Positions 9,145 through 18,367 of a stretch of DNA of 64,000 nucleotides are shown piece by piece. The stretch is taken from NCBI GenBank assembly GCA_032251455.1, contig JAVVEG010000002.1, forward strand, positions 124,001-188,000, given 5' to 3'. The notes beneath the pieces were generated by a model. It made no database searches. It worked only from the letters and a program-made list of their open reading frames with translations, and was not told the origin of the DNA. Made by a program: the position numbers and the translations under genes. This DNA is from JAVVEG01 sp032251455. GTDB taxonomy: Bacteria > Pseudomonadota > Gammaproteobacteria > Pseudomonadales > Pseudohongiellaceae. Each line of letters begins with the position of its first letter. Positions within the stretch are counted from its first letter, which is position 1.

Positions 9145-10008
9145 TCAGAGCGAACATAAAGCCGACTCCGCAATTCCGCTGGCAACAAAGGCCCGAACCC
9201 GTTCAGGATTCACCAGGGCATCGTTGCTGTCGGAAAATTTTCGCCAGGCCTCTTGTGCCTCGCTCAGTGAATCGAAGCGGGCAAAAACACTGGCGCCTGT
9301 GCCTGTCATCCCAAAATAGTCAAATGTTTTCAGCCAGTTGAGAGCGGCATCTATATCGGGATACAGGGTTCTTACCAGGGCTTCGCAGTCATTCCGACAG
9401 TGCCCAGCGAGAAAGGCGGCCATTTTGATGGCTGGCGTGTTCCGTGTCAATTGTTGATGTGAAAAAATCTCCGCCGACGAGACATGGCAAGGCGGGGTCA
9501 GTACCAGATAATGCCAGCCGGGTAACTGCACAGGGGAGAGAATTTCACCAATGCCTTCCGCCCAAGCGTTTCTGCCGTGGACGAATACCGGGACATCGGC
9601 ACCCAGGGTCAAGCCGATTTCTGCCAATTGTTCCCGGTTCAGTCCACACTGCCACAGGTGGTTAAGTGCCAGCAGTGTAGTCGCGGCGTTGGAGCTGCCG
9701 CCGCCCAGGCCGCCACCGGTGGGAATGTGTTTGTGCAGGGAAATAATGGCGCCCTGAGTAGTACCGGTTCGTGATTGCAGTGCCCTGGCTGCCCGCAATA
9801 CCAGATTGTCCTCCCCGTTCAGGGTCGGGTCCGTGCAATGCAGTTGCAGTGTTGACCCGGACGTGTTCTGGAAGTCCATGACATCGCCTTTGTCCAGTAA
9901 CTGGAATACAGTCTGCAGATTGTGGTAGCCATCAGCTCTGCGCCCGGTGATGTGCAGGAACAGATTGAGTTTGGCGGGGGACAACAGGGTTAGAGCAGCG
10001 GTGTCCAT
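9145..10008 (-). CDS. ispE: 4-diphosphocytidyl-2-C-methyl-D-erythritol kinase
   Basis: GHMP kinase of the non-mevalonate (MEP) isoprenoid pathway that phosphorylates CDP-ME. 287 residues from the ATG at 10008. The start motif S-P-A-K-L-N-L-F-L-H and the glycine-rich ATP loop P-T-G-G-G-L-G-G-G-S-S-N are diagnostic. The ATG overlaps the lolB stop by one base (TAATG), indicating translational coupling. A small GC-rich hairpin without a T-run follows the stop (9129-9141). Confidence 0.97.
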   Translation of the reverse strand: MDTAALTLLSPAKLNLFLHITGRRADGYHNLQTVFQLLDKGDVMDFQNTSGSTLQLHCTDPTLNGEDNLVLRAARALQSRTGTTQGAIISLHKHIPTGGGLGGGSSNAATTLLALNHLWQCGLNREQLAEIGLTLGADVPVFVHGRNAWAEGIGEILSPVQLPGWHYLVLTPPCHVSSAEIFSHQQLTRNTPAIKMAAFLAGHCRNDCEALVRTLYPDIDAALNWLKTFDYFGMTGTGASVFARFDSLSEAQEAWRKFSDSNDALVNPERVRAFVASGIAESALCSL

Positions 10009-10607
10009 TATTCCAGAGTCCAGTTCAGGCGCACAAAATCCAGGCGCAGGGGCGCTTTCTCCATACGGATCCTCGAGGGCATGGTTTCCAGCCCTGCACT
10101 GGTGTAGCCAAGGTATTGGATGTGCCATCCAGCCTGTTGCAACTGCAGCAGCTGGTCGGTTTCGTTGAAGATGGGAATATGGTTCAAGCCAGGTGCGGGA
10201 ACCCCCTTGATCCAGGAATCGAGCAGAGAGACCGGTAATTCGTATCCCAGCTGTTCGCGGATGAGTTCTTCGGGGCTGGAGGTGAGCAATGGTTCCTCTC
10301 CCTCTTGTTGCAGGCGAACCCGTTCAGGGTTGCCGGAGATTTCAGTTGCACCGATATTCAGTGCCCCCCAGAGGTTGATGACAAAGTTGCGATCGTTCTG
10401 CCGCCAGCGAATGCGGGAAGAATGCGATTCCTGATCATCCCTGACGCCGATGCGGCCGGTGAACTCCCATTGAGTGATAGCGTTCAGCTTGGCCCGGCGC
10501 AGCTCCCAGTTGGCAGTTACCGGGGCATCTATTTGTGGCGTCGAGGAGCAGGCCCCGAGCAGGAGCAGAGCCAGGACAGGCAACAGGAAATGGGGTCGTG
10601 CTGGCAT
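10008..10607 (-). CDS. lolB: Outer-membrane lipoprotein receptor LolB
   Basis: Receives lipoproteins from LolA and inserts them in the outer membrane. 199 residues with a lipoprotein signal (hydrophobic leader, lipobox L-G-A-C, then S-S at +2/+3, consistent with outer-membrane sorting). The body contains W-E-F-T-G-R-I-G-V, typical of the LolB fold start. Neighbours (TPR lipoprotein upstream by 23 nt, ispE overlapping downstream) match the Pseudomonas order. Confidence 0.94.
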   Translation of the reverse strand: MPARPHFLLPVLALLLLGACSSTPQIDAPVTANWELRRAKLNAITQWEFTGRIGVRDDQESHSSRIRWRQNDRNFVINLWGALNIGATEISGNPERVRLQQEGEEPLLTSSPEELIREQLGYELPVSLLDSWIKGVPAPGLNHIPIFNETDQLLQLQQAGWHIQYLGYTSAGLETMPSRIRMEKAPLRLDFVRLNWTLE

Positions 10608-10630
10608 ATCAGGTATTCCGCTCCGATCCG

Positions 10631-12442
10631 TCAGGAGTTGATATCAAGGCGTTGCATGACGGCGCGCAGCAATTCACTGTCGGGACGGTTTTCGAGCGCC
10701 TCTTCCCAGACCTGTCTGGCCTCGCTGATTTGTCCCATAACCCATAGAACCTCGCCGAGATGGGCTGCCACTTCATGGTCCGGGAACACTGCGTAGGCAC
10801 GCTCCAGGTTCTCGCGGGCTTCTTCCAGCCGGCCGAGTTTGAATTGCACCCAGCCCAGGCTGTCAATAATGGCCGGGTCATCGGGCTCCAGGGCTATGGC
10901 CCGCTCGATCAGTTCCAGTGCTTCCTGAAAGCGGTCCGTGCGATCGGCCAGGGTATAACCCAGGTGGTTCAATGCCCGCGCATTATCCGGTTCCAGAGTA
11001 ATGATATGCTTGAGATCCTGTTCGGCAGCCGCCATTTCCCCATTGCGTTCATACAGCAGGGTGCGGCTGAACAGCAGGTCGGTATCCCGGGGATATTTGC
11101 TGATGGCCCCATCGATCACGTCTTTGGCGAGGGTGGTCGCACCATGATTGACCAGTGCCTCCATTTCTACTCGGCGCAGGATACTTTCCAGGCGTGGGTT
11201 GTTCGCGGATACCCGCGAAGTCCATTCATGTGCATCGGCATAACTGCCCCGGTTGACCAGCATAAGGATGATCTGCTGCTGGGCATTCAGGAAATTGTTC
11301 GACTCCATTTGCACCTGACTGAACTGGCGAATCGAGGCTTCCAGTTCACCTTCAGCCTGGAACAGATAGCCCAGATACAGGTGCACATCATTGCTGCGGT
11401 AGCCTGCCCGCAACAGGTATTCGAAGTGCTCCCTGGCTTCCTGGCGCTGTTCCAGCTCCATATGGAGCAGGGCAAGGGCGAGCCGGTTCTCATGATCTTC
11501 AGGTGCCCGCTCGGTCAGCAACAGGTATTGGGCCAGGGCTTCATCAAGACGGTCGAGTTGAATCAGCGACTGGGCATAATTCATCCGCAGCAGACGGCTG
11601 TCGGGGAAATTATTGATGCCTCGTGCCAACAGCTCGTTGGCTTCCTGCTGCCGATTCACGCCTTGCAGCAGCTGGGCTTCAATCAGGATCAGGCGTACGG
11701 AATCGCCATTTTCTGCCCGTAATTGCTGCAGTTGCTGCAAGGCTGCAGTGATCTGGCCATTCTGGGCCATCACCTGAACCAGGGCGAAATGCAGGGATTG
11801 TTCTTCAGGGAAAAGCTGGTGCAGTCTGTCCAGTTGTTGCTGGATGGCCAGGCGTTGGGTCTGTGGCAGGTCCTGGGTACGCCCGGAGATATCGGTAAAA
11901 TTGACGTTTCCGCCCAGCTCCAGCACCTTGGCCAGGGACTCCAGGGCGGGTTCGAACTGGCCCAGTTCGACATAACGATAGGCCAGCAGCAGGTAAGGAT
12001 CAATGTCATCTGGCGCCAGAGTGATCCACAGGCGTGCCATCTCCATGACCTTGTCTGAATCCTCGCTGGCCACTGCAAACTGGATGGCCCGCTGGATGAT
12101 TCCTATGTCACGGGTGGCATGGGCGAGTTCCTGATAACTATGTGCCGCCATGGGCAAATCGCCACGCAGGCCGCCCAGTTCGCCCAGAATGGCTTGAGTC
12201 AACTGCTCCCGGGTAAAGTTTCCGTATTTTATGTCAGCTGTCTCTGCAGGTGTTTCCGGTGCGGTTTCCGTAGCTTCTGTTGTAATCAGTGGCGCGCTGG
12301 TTTGTGTCTCTTCCGCGGCAAAGGTCTCTGGGTTATCGGCTGTGGGAGTGCTGGCGCAGGCACTGAGCCCGAGGGTAAGCGCCAAGCCCATGAAAAAGGT
12401 GAGTCTGGGGGGAACGGCCGTAAACAAAGTCATGTAAGGCAT
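10631..12442 (-). CDS. TPR-repeat lipoprotein, LbcA-like
   Basis: 603-residue lipoprotein (lipobox L-S-A-C, then A-S) made almost entirely of tetratricopeptide repeats, with clear units such as A-L-N-H-L-G-Y-T-L-A near the C-terminus. A protein of this type lies between hemA and lolB in Pseudomonas aeruginosa (PA4667, LbcA), where it is an outer-membrane partner that activates the periplasmic protease CtpA. Conserved position and architecture support the same role here, but ctpA is not in the window, so this is inference. The start at 12442 has a weak AGGTG site; ATG 12433 is an alternative. hemA is divergent. Confidence 0.82.
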   Translation of the reverse strand: MPYMTLFTAVPPRLTFFMGLALTLGLSACASTPTADNPETFAAEETQTSAPLITTEATETAPETPAETADIKYGNFTREQLTQAILGELGGLRGDLPMAAHSYQELAHATRDIGIIQRAIQFAVASEDSDKVMEMARLWITLAPDDIDPYLLLAYRYVELGQFEPALESLAKVLELGGNVNFTDISGRTQDLPQTQRLAIQQQLDRLHQLFPEEQSLHFALVQVMAQNGQITAALQQLQQLRAENGDSVRLILIEAQLLQGVNRQQEANELLARGINNFPDSRLLRMNYAQSLIQLDRLDEALAQYLLLTERAPEDHENRLALALLHMELEQRQEAREHFEYLLRAGYRSNDVHLYLGYLFQAEGELEASIRQFSQVQMESNNFLNAQQQIILMLVNRGSYADAHEWTSRVSANNPRLESILRRVEMEALVNHGATTLAKDVIDGAISKYPRDTDLLFSRTLLYERNGEMAAAEQDLKHIITLEPDNARALNHLGYTLADRTDRFQEALELIERAIALEPDDPAIIDSLGWVQFKLGRLEEARENLERAYAVFPDHEVAAHLGEVLWVMGQISEARQVWEEALENRPDSELLRAVMQRLDINS

Positions 12443-12610
12443 TGAGCACCTGCAGTCTGTTGGAAGAAAGCGCTGACCAGGTCAGGATTGTAGCAAGATT
12501 GCGGATCAGCAACATCGCTTTTTGCTAAGACCAGTCATCGCCGGATAAATTTGCTTCAATTTGCGGTAAGATAGCCGCCTTTATGGCCAGGTGTGGATTC
12601 AAGGGGTGCT
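12443..12610. promoter_or_regulatory. Divergent intergenic region between the TPR lipoprotein gene and hemA
   Basis: This 168-bp gap must carry promoters in both directions. For hemA, TTGCTA is followed 16 nt later by GATAAA (about 12517-12544), and a TAAGAT box lies nearer the gene. Neither is strong and the choice is uncertain. No operator-like palindrome was seen. Confidence 0.35.
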
Positions 12611-13927
12611 ATGGCACTGGTTTTACTCGGCATTAATCACAATACTGCAGATATTTCGCTGCGCGAGCGGGTGGCGTTTCCGCCGGATGTGATGAGCGAT
12701 GCGGTCAAGCAGATCAGCAGCCTGGAGCAGGTCGGGGAAGTGGTCATTGTGTCCACCTGTAATCGTACCGAGCTTTATGTCCAGATGGATCTGAATGATT
12801 CCAGTGGAATTGAAGGCCTGGCTCCTCTTGCTGCCGAGGAGTTGCAGAATCAGCAGCAGAAGTTGATAGGTTGGATGAGTGCCTTCCATGGACTGACTGC
12901 CGATGAGCTGGTGCGCAGCAGTTACTTTCACTGGAATGAGGATGTCATCCGGCACTTGATGCGGGTTGCCTGCGGTCTTGATTCCATGGTGCTGGGCGAG
13001 CCGCAGATACTGGGGCAGATCAAGTCGGCCTACGCCATGGCCAAGGACATGGGCGCTACGGGTGCAGAGTTGGGGAGAGCCTTTCAGGAGGCTTTCTCCA
13101 TCGCCAAGCAGGTACGTACAGATACTGCCATTGGTGAAAACCCGGTATCGGTTGCCTATGCCGCAGTGACACTGACCGAGCAGATTTTTTCCGATCCAAC
13201 CAGCCTCAGCGCCCTGCTTATCGGTGCGGGCCATACCATCGAGTTGGTGGCCCGACATCTGAGTGAGCGTGGGGTCCGCAACATCGTGGTTGCCAACCGC
13301 ACCCTGCAGAATGCCGTCGATCTGGCCAGAAAATTCAACGGTCGTGGTGTGATGCTGGCAGATATTCCCGAGGAGCTGGCGGGAGCGGATATTGTTGTCT
13401 CCTCCACCAACAGCCAGCTGCCGCTGCTGGGCAAGGGGGCGGTGGAAAGGGCGACCAGGAAACGCCGGCACAAACCCATCCTGTTGATCGATCTGGCGGT
13501 GCCGCGCGATATAGAGCCGGAGGTAGGCGAACTCAGCGATGCCTACCTTTATAGTGTTGATGATATCCGCAGCGTCATCGAAGACAGTGTGCGCAGTCGA
13601 GTGGAGGCTGCCGAACAGGCCAGTGCCATCATCGAGCGTGGGGTGGAGGAATATCTCAAGCAATTGCGCGCCCTGAATGCGGTAACAACGCTGCGGGCGC
13701 TCAGGGATAAGGCCGAACTGATCAGGCAGGCGGAGTTGCAGAAGGCCTTGCGTCAACTGGATAAGGGCGTCGCGCCGGCCGACGTGCTGGAGGCGCTTGC
13801 CCGCAGTATCAGCAACAAACTTATCCACTCGCCCAGCGTGCAACTGAAAAAGGCCAGCGCCGATGGCCGGGATGACATGCTGCAACTGACCAGAGAACTG
13901 TTCGATCTGGACGGAAAAGCAGAATGA
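12611..13927 (+). CDS. hemA: Glutamyl-tRNA reductase
   Basis: NADPH-dependent reduction of Glu-tRNA(Glu) to glutamate-1-semialdehyde, the first step of C5 tetrapyrrole synthesis. 438 residues from the ATG at 12611 (MALVLLGINHNTADISLRER). The catalytic Cys is in S-T-C-N-R-T-E-L-Y, and G-L-D-S-M-V-L-G-E-P-Q-I-L-G-Q is intact. The last codons overlap prfA in an ATGA junction. An antisense frame of more than 400 codons lies over this gene and is a shadow. Confidence 0.97.
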   Translation: MALVLLGINHNTADISLRERVAFPPDVMSDAVKQISSLEQVGEVVIVSTCNRTELYVQMDLNDSSGIEGLAPLAAEELQNQQQKLIGWMSAFHGLTADELVRSSYFHWNEDVIRHLMRVACGLDSMVLGEPQILGQIKSAYAMAKDMGATGAELGRAFQEAFSIAKQVRTDTAIGENPVSVAYAAVTLTEQIFSDPTSLSALLIGAGHTIELVARHLSERGVRNIVVANRTLQNAVDLARKFNGRGVMLADIPEELAGADIVVSSTNSQLPLLGKGAVERATRKRRHKPILLIDLAVPRDIEPEVGELSDAYLYSVDDIRSVIEDSVRSRVEAAEQASAIIERGVEEYLKQLRALNAVTTLRALRDKAELIRQAELQKALRQLDKGVAPADVLEALARSISNKLIHSPSVQLKKASADGRDDMLQLTRELFDLDGKAE

Positions 13928-15006
13928 AAGCATCAATTGTCAACAAACTGGATAATTTGCAGGATCGCTATCAGGAGCTTGAAGCCCTGTTGGGTGATGC
14001 CCAGACGATCAGCAATCAGACCAGCTTTCGCAATCTATCACGTGAATTTGCCGAAATTGAACCAGTCGTGATGAGTTTTCGCAATTACCAGCGGGCACTT
14101 GAAGAGCTGCAGCAGGCCCGTTTGATGCAAAAAGACGAGGATGCCGAGATTCGTGCCATGGCCGAGGATGAAATTCAGCAGATACAGGGCACTCTGGAGA
14201 CACTGGAACTTGAGTTGCAGACACTGTTGCTGCCCAGGGATGACAAGGATAGTTGCAATATTTTCCTGGAAATACGTGCAGGCACCGGAGGTGATGAAGC
14301 TGCCCTGTTTGCCGGGGATCTGTTTCGCCTGTATGCCAGGTATTGCGAACTCAAGGGCTGGCGCATGGAGATTCTCAATGAAAGGCCGGGAGAGCATGGA
14401 GGCTATAAAGAGATCATCAGCCGCATCGAAGGCAATAATGTCTATGGTCAGTTGAAGTTTGAGTCCGGGGCCCATCGGGTTCAGCGTGTTCCGGAAACCG
14501 AAACCCAGGGGCGTATCCATACCTCGGCCTGTACCGTAGCCATTATGCCAGTGCCCGATGACATGGAAGAAATAGAACTCAACAAGGCCGATCTGCGCAT
14601 CGACACCTACCGCTCCAGTGGCGCGGGTGGGCAGCATGTCAACAAGACTGATTCGGCTATCCGTATCACCCATATCCCTTCCGGACTTGTGGTCGAGTGC
14701 CAGGATGAGCGCTCGCAGCACAAGAACCGGGCCCGGGCCATGTCTTTGTTGCAGGCCCGTCTGAATGACCAGATGCAACAGGCAGCGGAAAAGGAGCAAT
14801 CGGCTACACGCAGGAAACTGGTCGGCAGCGGAGACCGTTCCGAGCGTATCAGAACCTATAATTTTCCTCAGGGCAGAATTACCGATCACCGTATCAATCT
14901 GACTCTGTACAAACTGGCCGAAGTCATGGCCGGTGATCTGGACGCGGTTATTCAGCCCCTGGTGCATGAATATCAGGCAGATCTGCTTGCCGAGCTTGCC
15001 GGGTAA
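13924..15006 (+). CDS. prfA: Peptide chain release factor 1
   Basis: Recognises UAA/UAG stop codons. 360 residues, the normal length. The G-G-Q peptidyl-hydrolysis motif is at residues 235-237, within G-A-G-G-Q-H-V-N. The start overlaps the hemA stop (ATGA), and prmC, whose product methylates the GGQ glutamine, follows after 6 nt, giving the classical hemA-prfA-prmC operon. Confidence 0.98.
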   Translation: MKASIVNKLDNLQDRYQELEALLGDAQTISNQTSFRNLSREFAEIEPVVMSFRNYQRALEELQQARLMQKDEDAEIRAMAEDEIQQIQGTLETLELELQTLLLPRDDKDSCNIFLEIRAGTGGDEAALFAGDLFRLYARYCELKGWRMEILNERPGEHGGYKEIISRIEGNNVYGQLKFESGAHRVQRVPETETQGRIHTSACTVAIMPVPDDMEEIELNKADLRIDTYRSSGAGGQHVNKTDSAIRITHIPSGLVVECQDERSQHKNRARAMSLLQARLNDQMQQAAEKEQSATRRKLVGSGDRSERIRTYNFPQGRITDHRINLTLYKLAEVMAGDLDAVIQPLVHEYQADLLAELAG

Positions 15007-15012
15007 GCCAGG

Positions 15013-15882
15013 ATGACTGCGCATACCTTGACCCCTGTCCGTGTCGGCATGCTGTTGCGACAAGCCTCGCAACGGATCGATGGGGGTGATACCGGCAGGC
15101 TGGATGCCGAACTGCTGCTGGCAAAGGTGCTTGCCTGTAGCCGGACCCATCTGTACGCTCATCCGGAGCGCCTACTGAACCCTGCCGAACAGCTTGCTTT
15201 TGCTGCCTTGCTGGAAAGACGGATAGCGGGTGAGCCGGTAGCCTATCTGCTGGGTACGCGTCCTTTCTGGACTTTTGATCTGCTGGTCAACCGCGATGTA
15301 TTGATACCACGCCCGGAAACGGAATTGTTGGTGGAGCTGGCAATGGCGCTGCCGGATCTGCCGCCCCGGGCTCTGGTGGCAGACCTGGGTACGGGCAGTG
15401 GGGCAATTGCGCTGGCTCTGGCCAGTGAGAATGCCGACTGGCACCTTGTCGCCAGCGACCGGAGTGCAAAGGCATTGCAGGTGGCCAGGCACAATGCCGG
15501 CAAGCTAGGGCTGGATAATATCAGTTTTGTGCAGGCTGACTGGTGCCAGCCCTGGGCCGGGCAGGCTTTTGACATGCTGGTGAGCAACCCGCCCTATGTG
15601 GAAACGGGAGATCCACATCTGCAGCAGGGTGACCTGAGGTTTGAACCAATGTCCGCTCTGGTTGCGCCAGTGGCCGGTCTGGCAGACCTGACCACTTTGT
15701 GCCGGCAAGCTGGAGCTTGTCTGAAACCAGGAGCCTGGTTGTTGCTGGAACATGGTTTTGGGCAGGGTGCCGATGTGCGTGGTCTGCTGCAGGAAAATGG
15801 TTACGGAGAGGTTGCCACACACCGGGATCTGGGCGGCAATGAAAGAGTGACGTTGGGGCAATGGTCATTGCCTGGGCAGTGA
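15013..15882 (+). CDS. prmC: Release-factor glutamine N5-methyltransferase
   Basis: SAM-dependent methylation of the GGQ glutamine in RF1/RF2. 289 residues with the SAM-binding motif D-L-G-T-G-S-G-A-I-A-L-A and the substrate motif N-P-P-Y at residues 192-195. The I-P-R-P-E-T-E-L-L-V motif typical of PrmC is present. It is cotranscribed with prfA, with an AGG-type site just before the ATG. Confidence 0.97.
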   Translation: MTAHTLTPVRVGMLLRQASQRIDGGDTGRLDAELLLAKVLACSRTHLYAHPERLLNPAEQLAFAALLERRIAGEPVAYLLGTRPFWTFDLLVNRDVLIPRPETELLVELAMALPDLPPRALVADLGTGSGAIALALASENADWHLVASDRSAKALQVARHNAGKLGLDNISFVQADWCQPWAGQAFDMLVSNPPYVETGDPHLQQGDLRFEPMSALVAPVAGLADLTTLCRQAGACLKPGAWLLLEHGFGQGADVRGLLQENGYGEVATHRDLGGNERVTLGQWSLPGQ

Positions 15883-15915
15883 AGACGGTGTGCGGAACAG
15901 AGCGGGAGCAAGCGA

Positions 15916-16671
15916 ATGAATGACGAGCAGTTGTTGCGTTACAGCCGGCAGATCATGTTGCCGGAAGTGGATGCTGAAGGTCAGTTGAAACTGCTCGATG
16001 CCAGTGTGCTCATTGTTGGCATGGGTGGGCTGGGCTGCCCGGCAGCGATGTACCTGGCTGCTGCCGGGGTGGGGCATCTGTTGATCGCCGATGATGACCG
16101 GGTGGAGCTGAGCAATCTGCAGCGACAGATTGCTCACGCAGATGCAGACATTGGCAGGCTCAAGGTTGATTCGGCAGCAGCAACGCTTGCCGGACTGAAT
16201 CCTGACGTAAAAATCACGCGTCTGGCTGCCCGGCTTGATGCGGCCATGCTGGATGAATACCTGCCACAATCGACTCTCGTGCTGGATGCCTGTGATAATT
16301 TTACAACTCGCTTTTTGATCAATGCGGCCTGTTTGCGTCATGGCAAACCGCTGGTATCAGGTGCCGCCATTCGCATGGAGGGTCAGGTGGCTGTCTTTGA
16401 TCCACGTGACCCAGACAGCCCGTGCTACCAATGCCTTTATCCTGCCGGAGATGATGAGCAGGCCAATTGTGCCCGCAATGGTGTCATGGCACCGGTGGTC
16501 GGTATCATTGGTGCGGTGCAGGCGCTGGAAGCCATCAAATTGATCATCGGTGTGCCTGGTGGCCTGACCGGGCGTCTGTTGCTGCTGGATGCGAGCAATA
16601 TGCAGTGGCGTGATCTACGGCTGCGCAGAGACCCGCACTGCGCCGCCTGCGGCAAACATGACAGGCCTTGA
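15916..16671 (+). CDS. MoeB/ThiF-family adenylyltransferase
   Basis: E1-like enzyme that adenylates the C-terminal Gly-Gly of a sulfur-carrier protein. 251 residues, close to E. coli MoeB (249). It shows L-R-Y-S-R-Q-I near the start, the nucleotide loop G-M-G-G-L-G-C-P, and two zinc Cys pairs (C-Y-Q-C and C-A-A-C). The motif G-V-M-A-P-V-V-G follows a Cys. Its position after hemA-prfA-prmC is typical of moeB (molybdopterin synthase activation), but a thiamine-type ThiF role cannot be excluded because no moaD or thiS lies in the window. There is no C-terminal rhodanese domain. Confidence 0.88.
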   Translation: MNDEQLLRYSRQIMLPEVDAEGQLKLLDASVLIVGMGGLGCPAAMYLAAAGVGHLLIADDDRVELSNLQRQIAHADADIGRLKVDSAAATLAGLNPDVKITRLAARLDAAMLDEYLPQSTLVLDACDNFTTRFLINAACLRHGKPLVSGAAIRMEGQVAVFDPRDPDSPCYQCLYPAGDDEQANCARNGVMAPVVGIIGAVQALEAIKLIIGVPGGLTGRLLLLDASNMQWRDLRLRRDPHCAACGKHDRP

Positions 16672-16723
16672 TGTTGTTGCCACACAAGGCTATGATTCCA
16701 GCGCTTTCATTTGGACAAAAATT

Positions 16724-18001
16724 ATGCAAGAAACTGATTCTGAAGGAAAAACCCTTTTTTCCAACTTTAACCTGGTTGATCCGCTGCGCCGGGCGATCGA
16801 TGATCTGGGTTTCGAGGCCTGTACTCCGATTCAGGCGCAGAGCCTGAAATACACGCTGGAAGGCCATGACTTGATTGGCAAGGCGCAAACAGGCACGGGC
16901 AAAACGGCTGCGTTTTTGATCACGGTCATCAATGATCTGTTGATGAACCCGGTTACCGAAAAGCGTTTCATTGGTGAGCCGCGTGCGCTGGTGATCGCAC
17001 CGACCCGGGAACTGGTCATCCAGATAGCCAGTGATGCGGCAAACCTGGGCAAGTACACTGATTTGCATGTAGTCACCCTGGTTGGCGGCGAGGACTACAA
17101 GAAACAACTGAAGCAGGTTGATAGCCGGCCGGTGGATATCGTGGTGGCCACCCCAGGGCGTCTGCTCGATTTTGTCCAGAACGACCAGCTTTTTCTGGGT
17201 CTGATCGAACTGCTGGTGATCGATGAGGCGGACCGTATGCTGGATATGGGCTTTATTCCACAGGTACGCAGTGTCATCTCCCGCACTCCGAGCAAAGAGT
17301 GTCGCCAGACCCTGTTGTTCAGTGCCACGTTCACTCCTGAAATCAGTGAACTGGCCAAACGCTGGGCCATGGATCCTTTGAAAGTGGAAATTGAACCCAC
17401 ACAGGTGGCCACAGATACCATCAACCAGATCGTCTACCTAGTGACCACGGCAGATAAATACAAACTGCTCTATAACCTGATCAAGGCGGATAATGCAGAG
17501 AAGGTAATCGTATTCAATAACCGTCGTGACCAGGTGCGGAAACTGGCCGATAGTCTGTATCGCAATGGTATTGAGTGCGGTCTGCTGTCAGGGGAGGTGG
17601 CCCAGAACAAGCGCGTACAGACCCTGGAGGCGTTTCGCGAAGGTAAATTGCAGGTGCTGGTCGCCACGGATGTGGCCGGGCGTGGCCTGCACATCGATGA
17701 TGTGACGCATGTGATCAATTTCAGTCTGCCCGAAGAGGCAGAAGATTATGTGCATCGCATCGGGCGCACAGGCCGTGCCGGCTCCAGTGGGACGTCCATC
17801 AGCTTTGCCTGTGAGGAGGACTCCTTTCTGCTGCCCAATATCGAGGCCAAGCTGGGTCACAAGCTACCCTGCGTGCAACCCGAGGAATCACTGTTGGCTG
17901 CCCCGCCAGCCTTTGTCCGGGCCTCCAGATTTACTGCCCCTCCCAAAGAGGATGGCAAGCACGCCCGTGGAGCGCGCCCAGCCCGTCAGCGCAGGTCCTG
18001 A
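16724..18001 (+). CDS. rhlB: ATP-dependent DEAD-box RNA helicase, RhlB-like
   Basis: 425 residues. Motifs run in order: Q motif C-T-P-I-Q-A, Walker A A-Q-T-G-T-G-K-T, P-T-R-E-L, D-E-A-D, S-A-T, and H-R-I-G-R-T-G-R-A-G. The tail is basic (ending R-P-A-R-Q-R-R-S). Body and tail resemble E. coli RhlB, the helicase of the RNA degradosome, including S-F-A-C-E-E-D after the last motif. The ATG at 16724 is chosen because G-K-T-L-F-S-N-F matches the family start; an earlier ATG at 16658 would overlap the MoeB-like gene. The 3' end overlaps the opposite PA4642-like gene by 16 nt. Confidence 0.9.
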   Translation: MQETDSEGKTLFSNFNLVDPLRRAIDDLGFEACTPIQAQSLKYTLEGHDLIGKAQTGTGKTAAFLITVINDLLMNPVTEKRFIGEPRALVIAPTRELVIQIASDAANLGKYTDLHVVTLVGGEDYKKQLKQVDSRPVDIVVATPGRLLDFVQNDQLFLGLIELLVIDEADRMLDMGFIPQVRSVISRTPSKECRQTLLFSATFTPEISELAKRWAMDPLKVEIEPTQVATDTINQIVYLVTTADKYKLLYNLIKADNAEKVIVFNNRRDQVRKLADSLYRNGIECGLLSGEVAQNKRVQTLEAFREGKLQVLVATDVAGRGLHIDDVTHVINFSLPEEAEDYVHRIGRTGRAGSSGTSISFACEEDSFLLPNIEAKLGHKLPCVQPEESLLAAPPAFVRASRFTAPPKEDGKHARGARPARQRRS

Positions 18002-18303
18002 GCAGCACGCAGAATTTCAGCATAGGCCGTAGATTTGCGATGCTGCGAGATGAGATCCAGCACCGTGCTGCCATCTTCCAGGGTGGCATTCAGATCGTGG
18101 CCTGAGGCAACAAAAAACCCGACAAACCGCTCGAAAGTATCCGGCAGCATGCCGCGATAGGCCTTCAGCAGAATATGATAGTCGCCCGGGACTCCATCGG
18201 GTGGCTGCAACTTGAGGAAAGCCTGGACGCGTTCATCACTCCAGACCTCATTGCGAGTTGCCGGTTGTGTGCGTTCTGCTCCGGTTTTTTTCTGTTCAAT
18301 CAT
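17986..18303 (-). CDS. Conserved PA4642-family protein of unknown function
   Basis: 105-residue soluble protein. The central part (L-K-A-Y-R-G-M-L, F-F-V-A-S-G-H-D-L-N-A) resembles Pseudomonas PA4642, a small conserved protein with no assigned role. No signal peptide or membrane helix. It ends convergently inside the rhlB-like 3' end and starts 64 nt after gatB, so it may be transcribed with gatCAB. Confidence 0.75.
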   Translation of the reverse strand: MIEQKKTGAERTQPATRNEVWSDERVQAFLKLQPPDGVPGDYHILLKAYRGMLPDTFERFVGFFVASGHDLNATLEDGSTVLDLISQHRKSTAYAEILRAAQDLR

Positions 18304-18367
18304 GGTGCTGACTCTTGCTTGTGCTTGCTATGCCATTGCTGATGATCTGCAACTGTGCAGGTCAGCT

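Noticed and set aside
12623..13936. 437-codon minus-strand frame
   Set aside because: It is antisense to hemA, which has full family motifs and length.
14038..15162. 374-codon minus-strand frame
   Set aside because: Antisense to prfA and the start of prmC; no recognisable domain.
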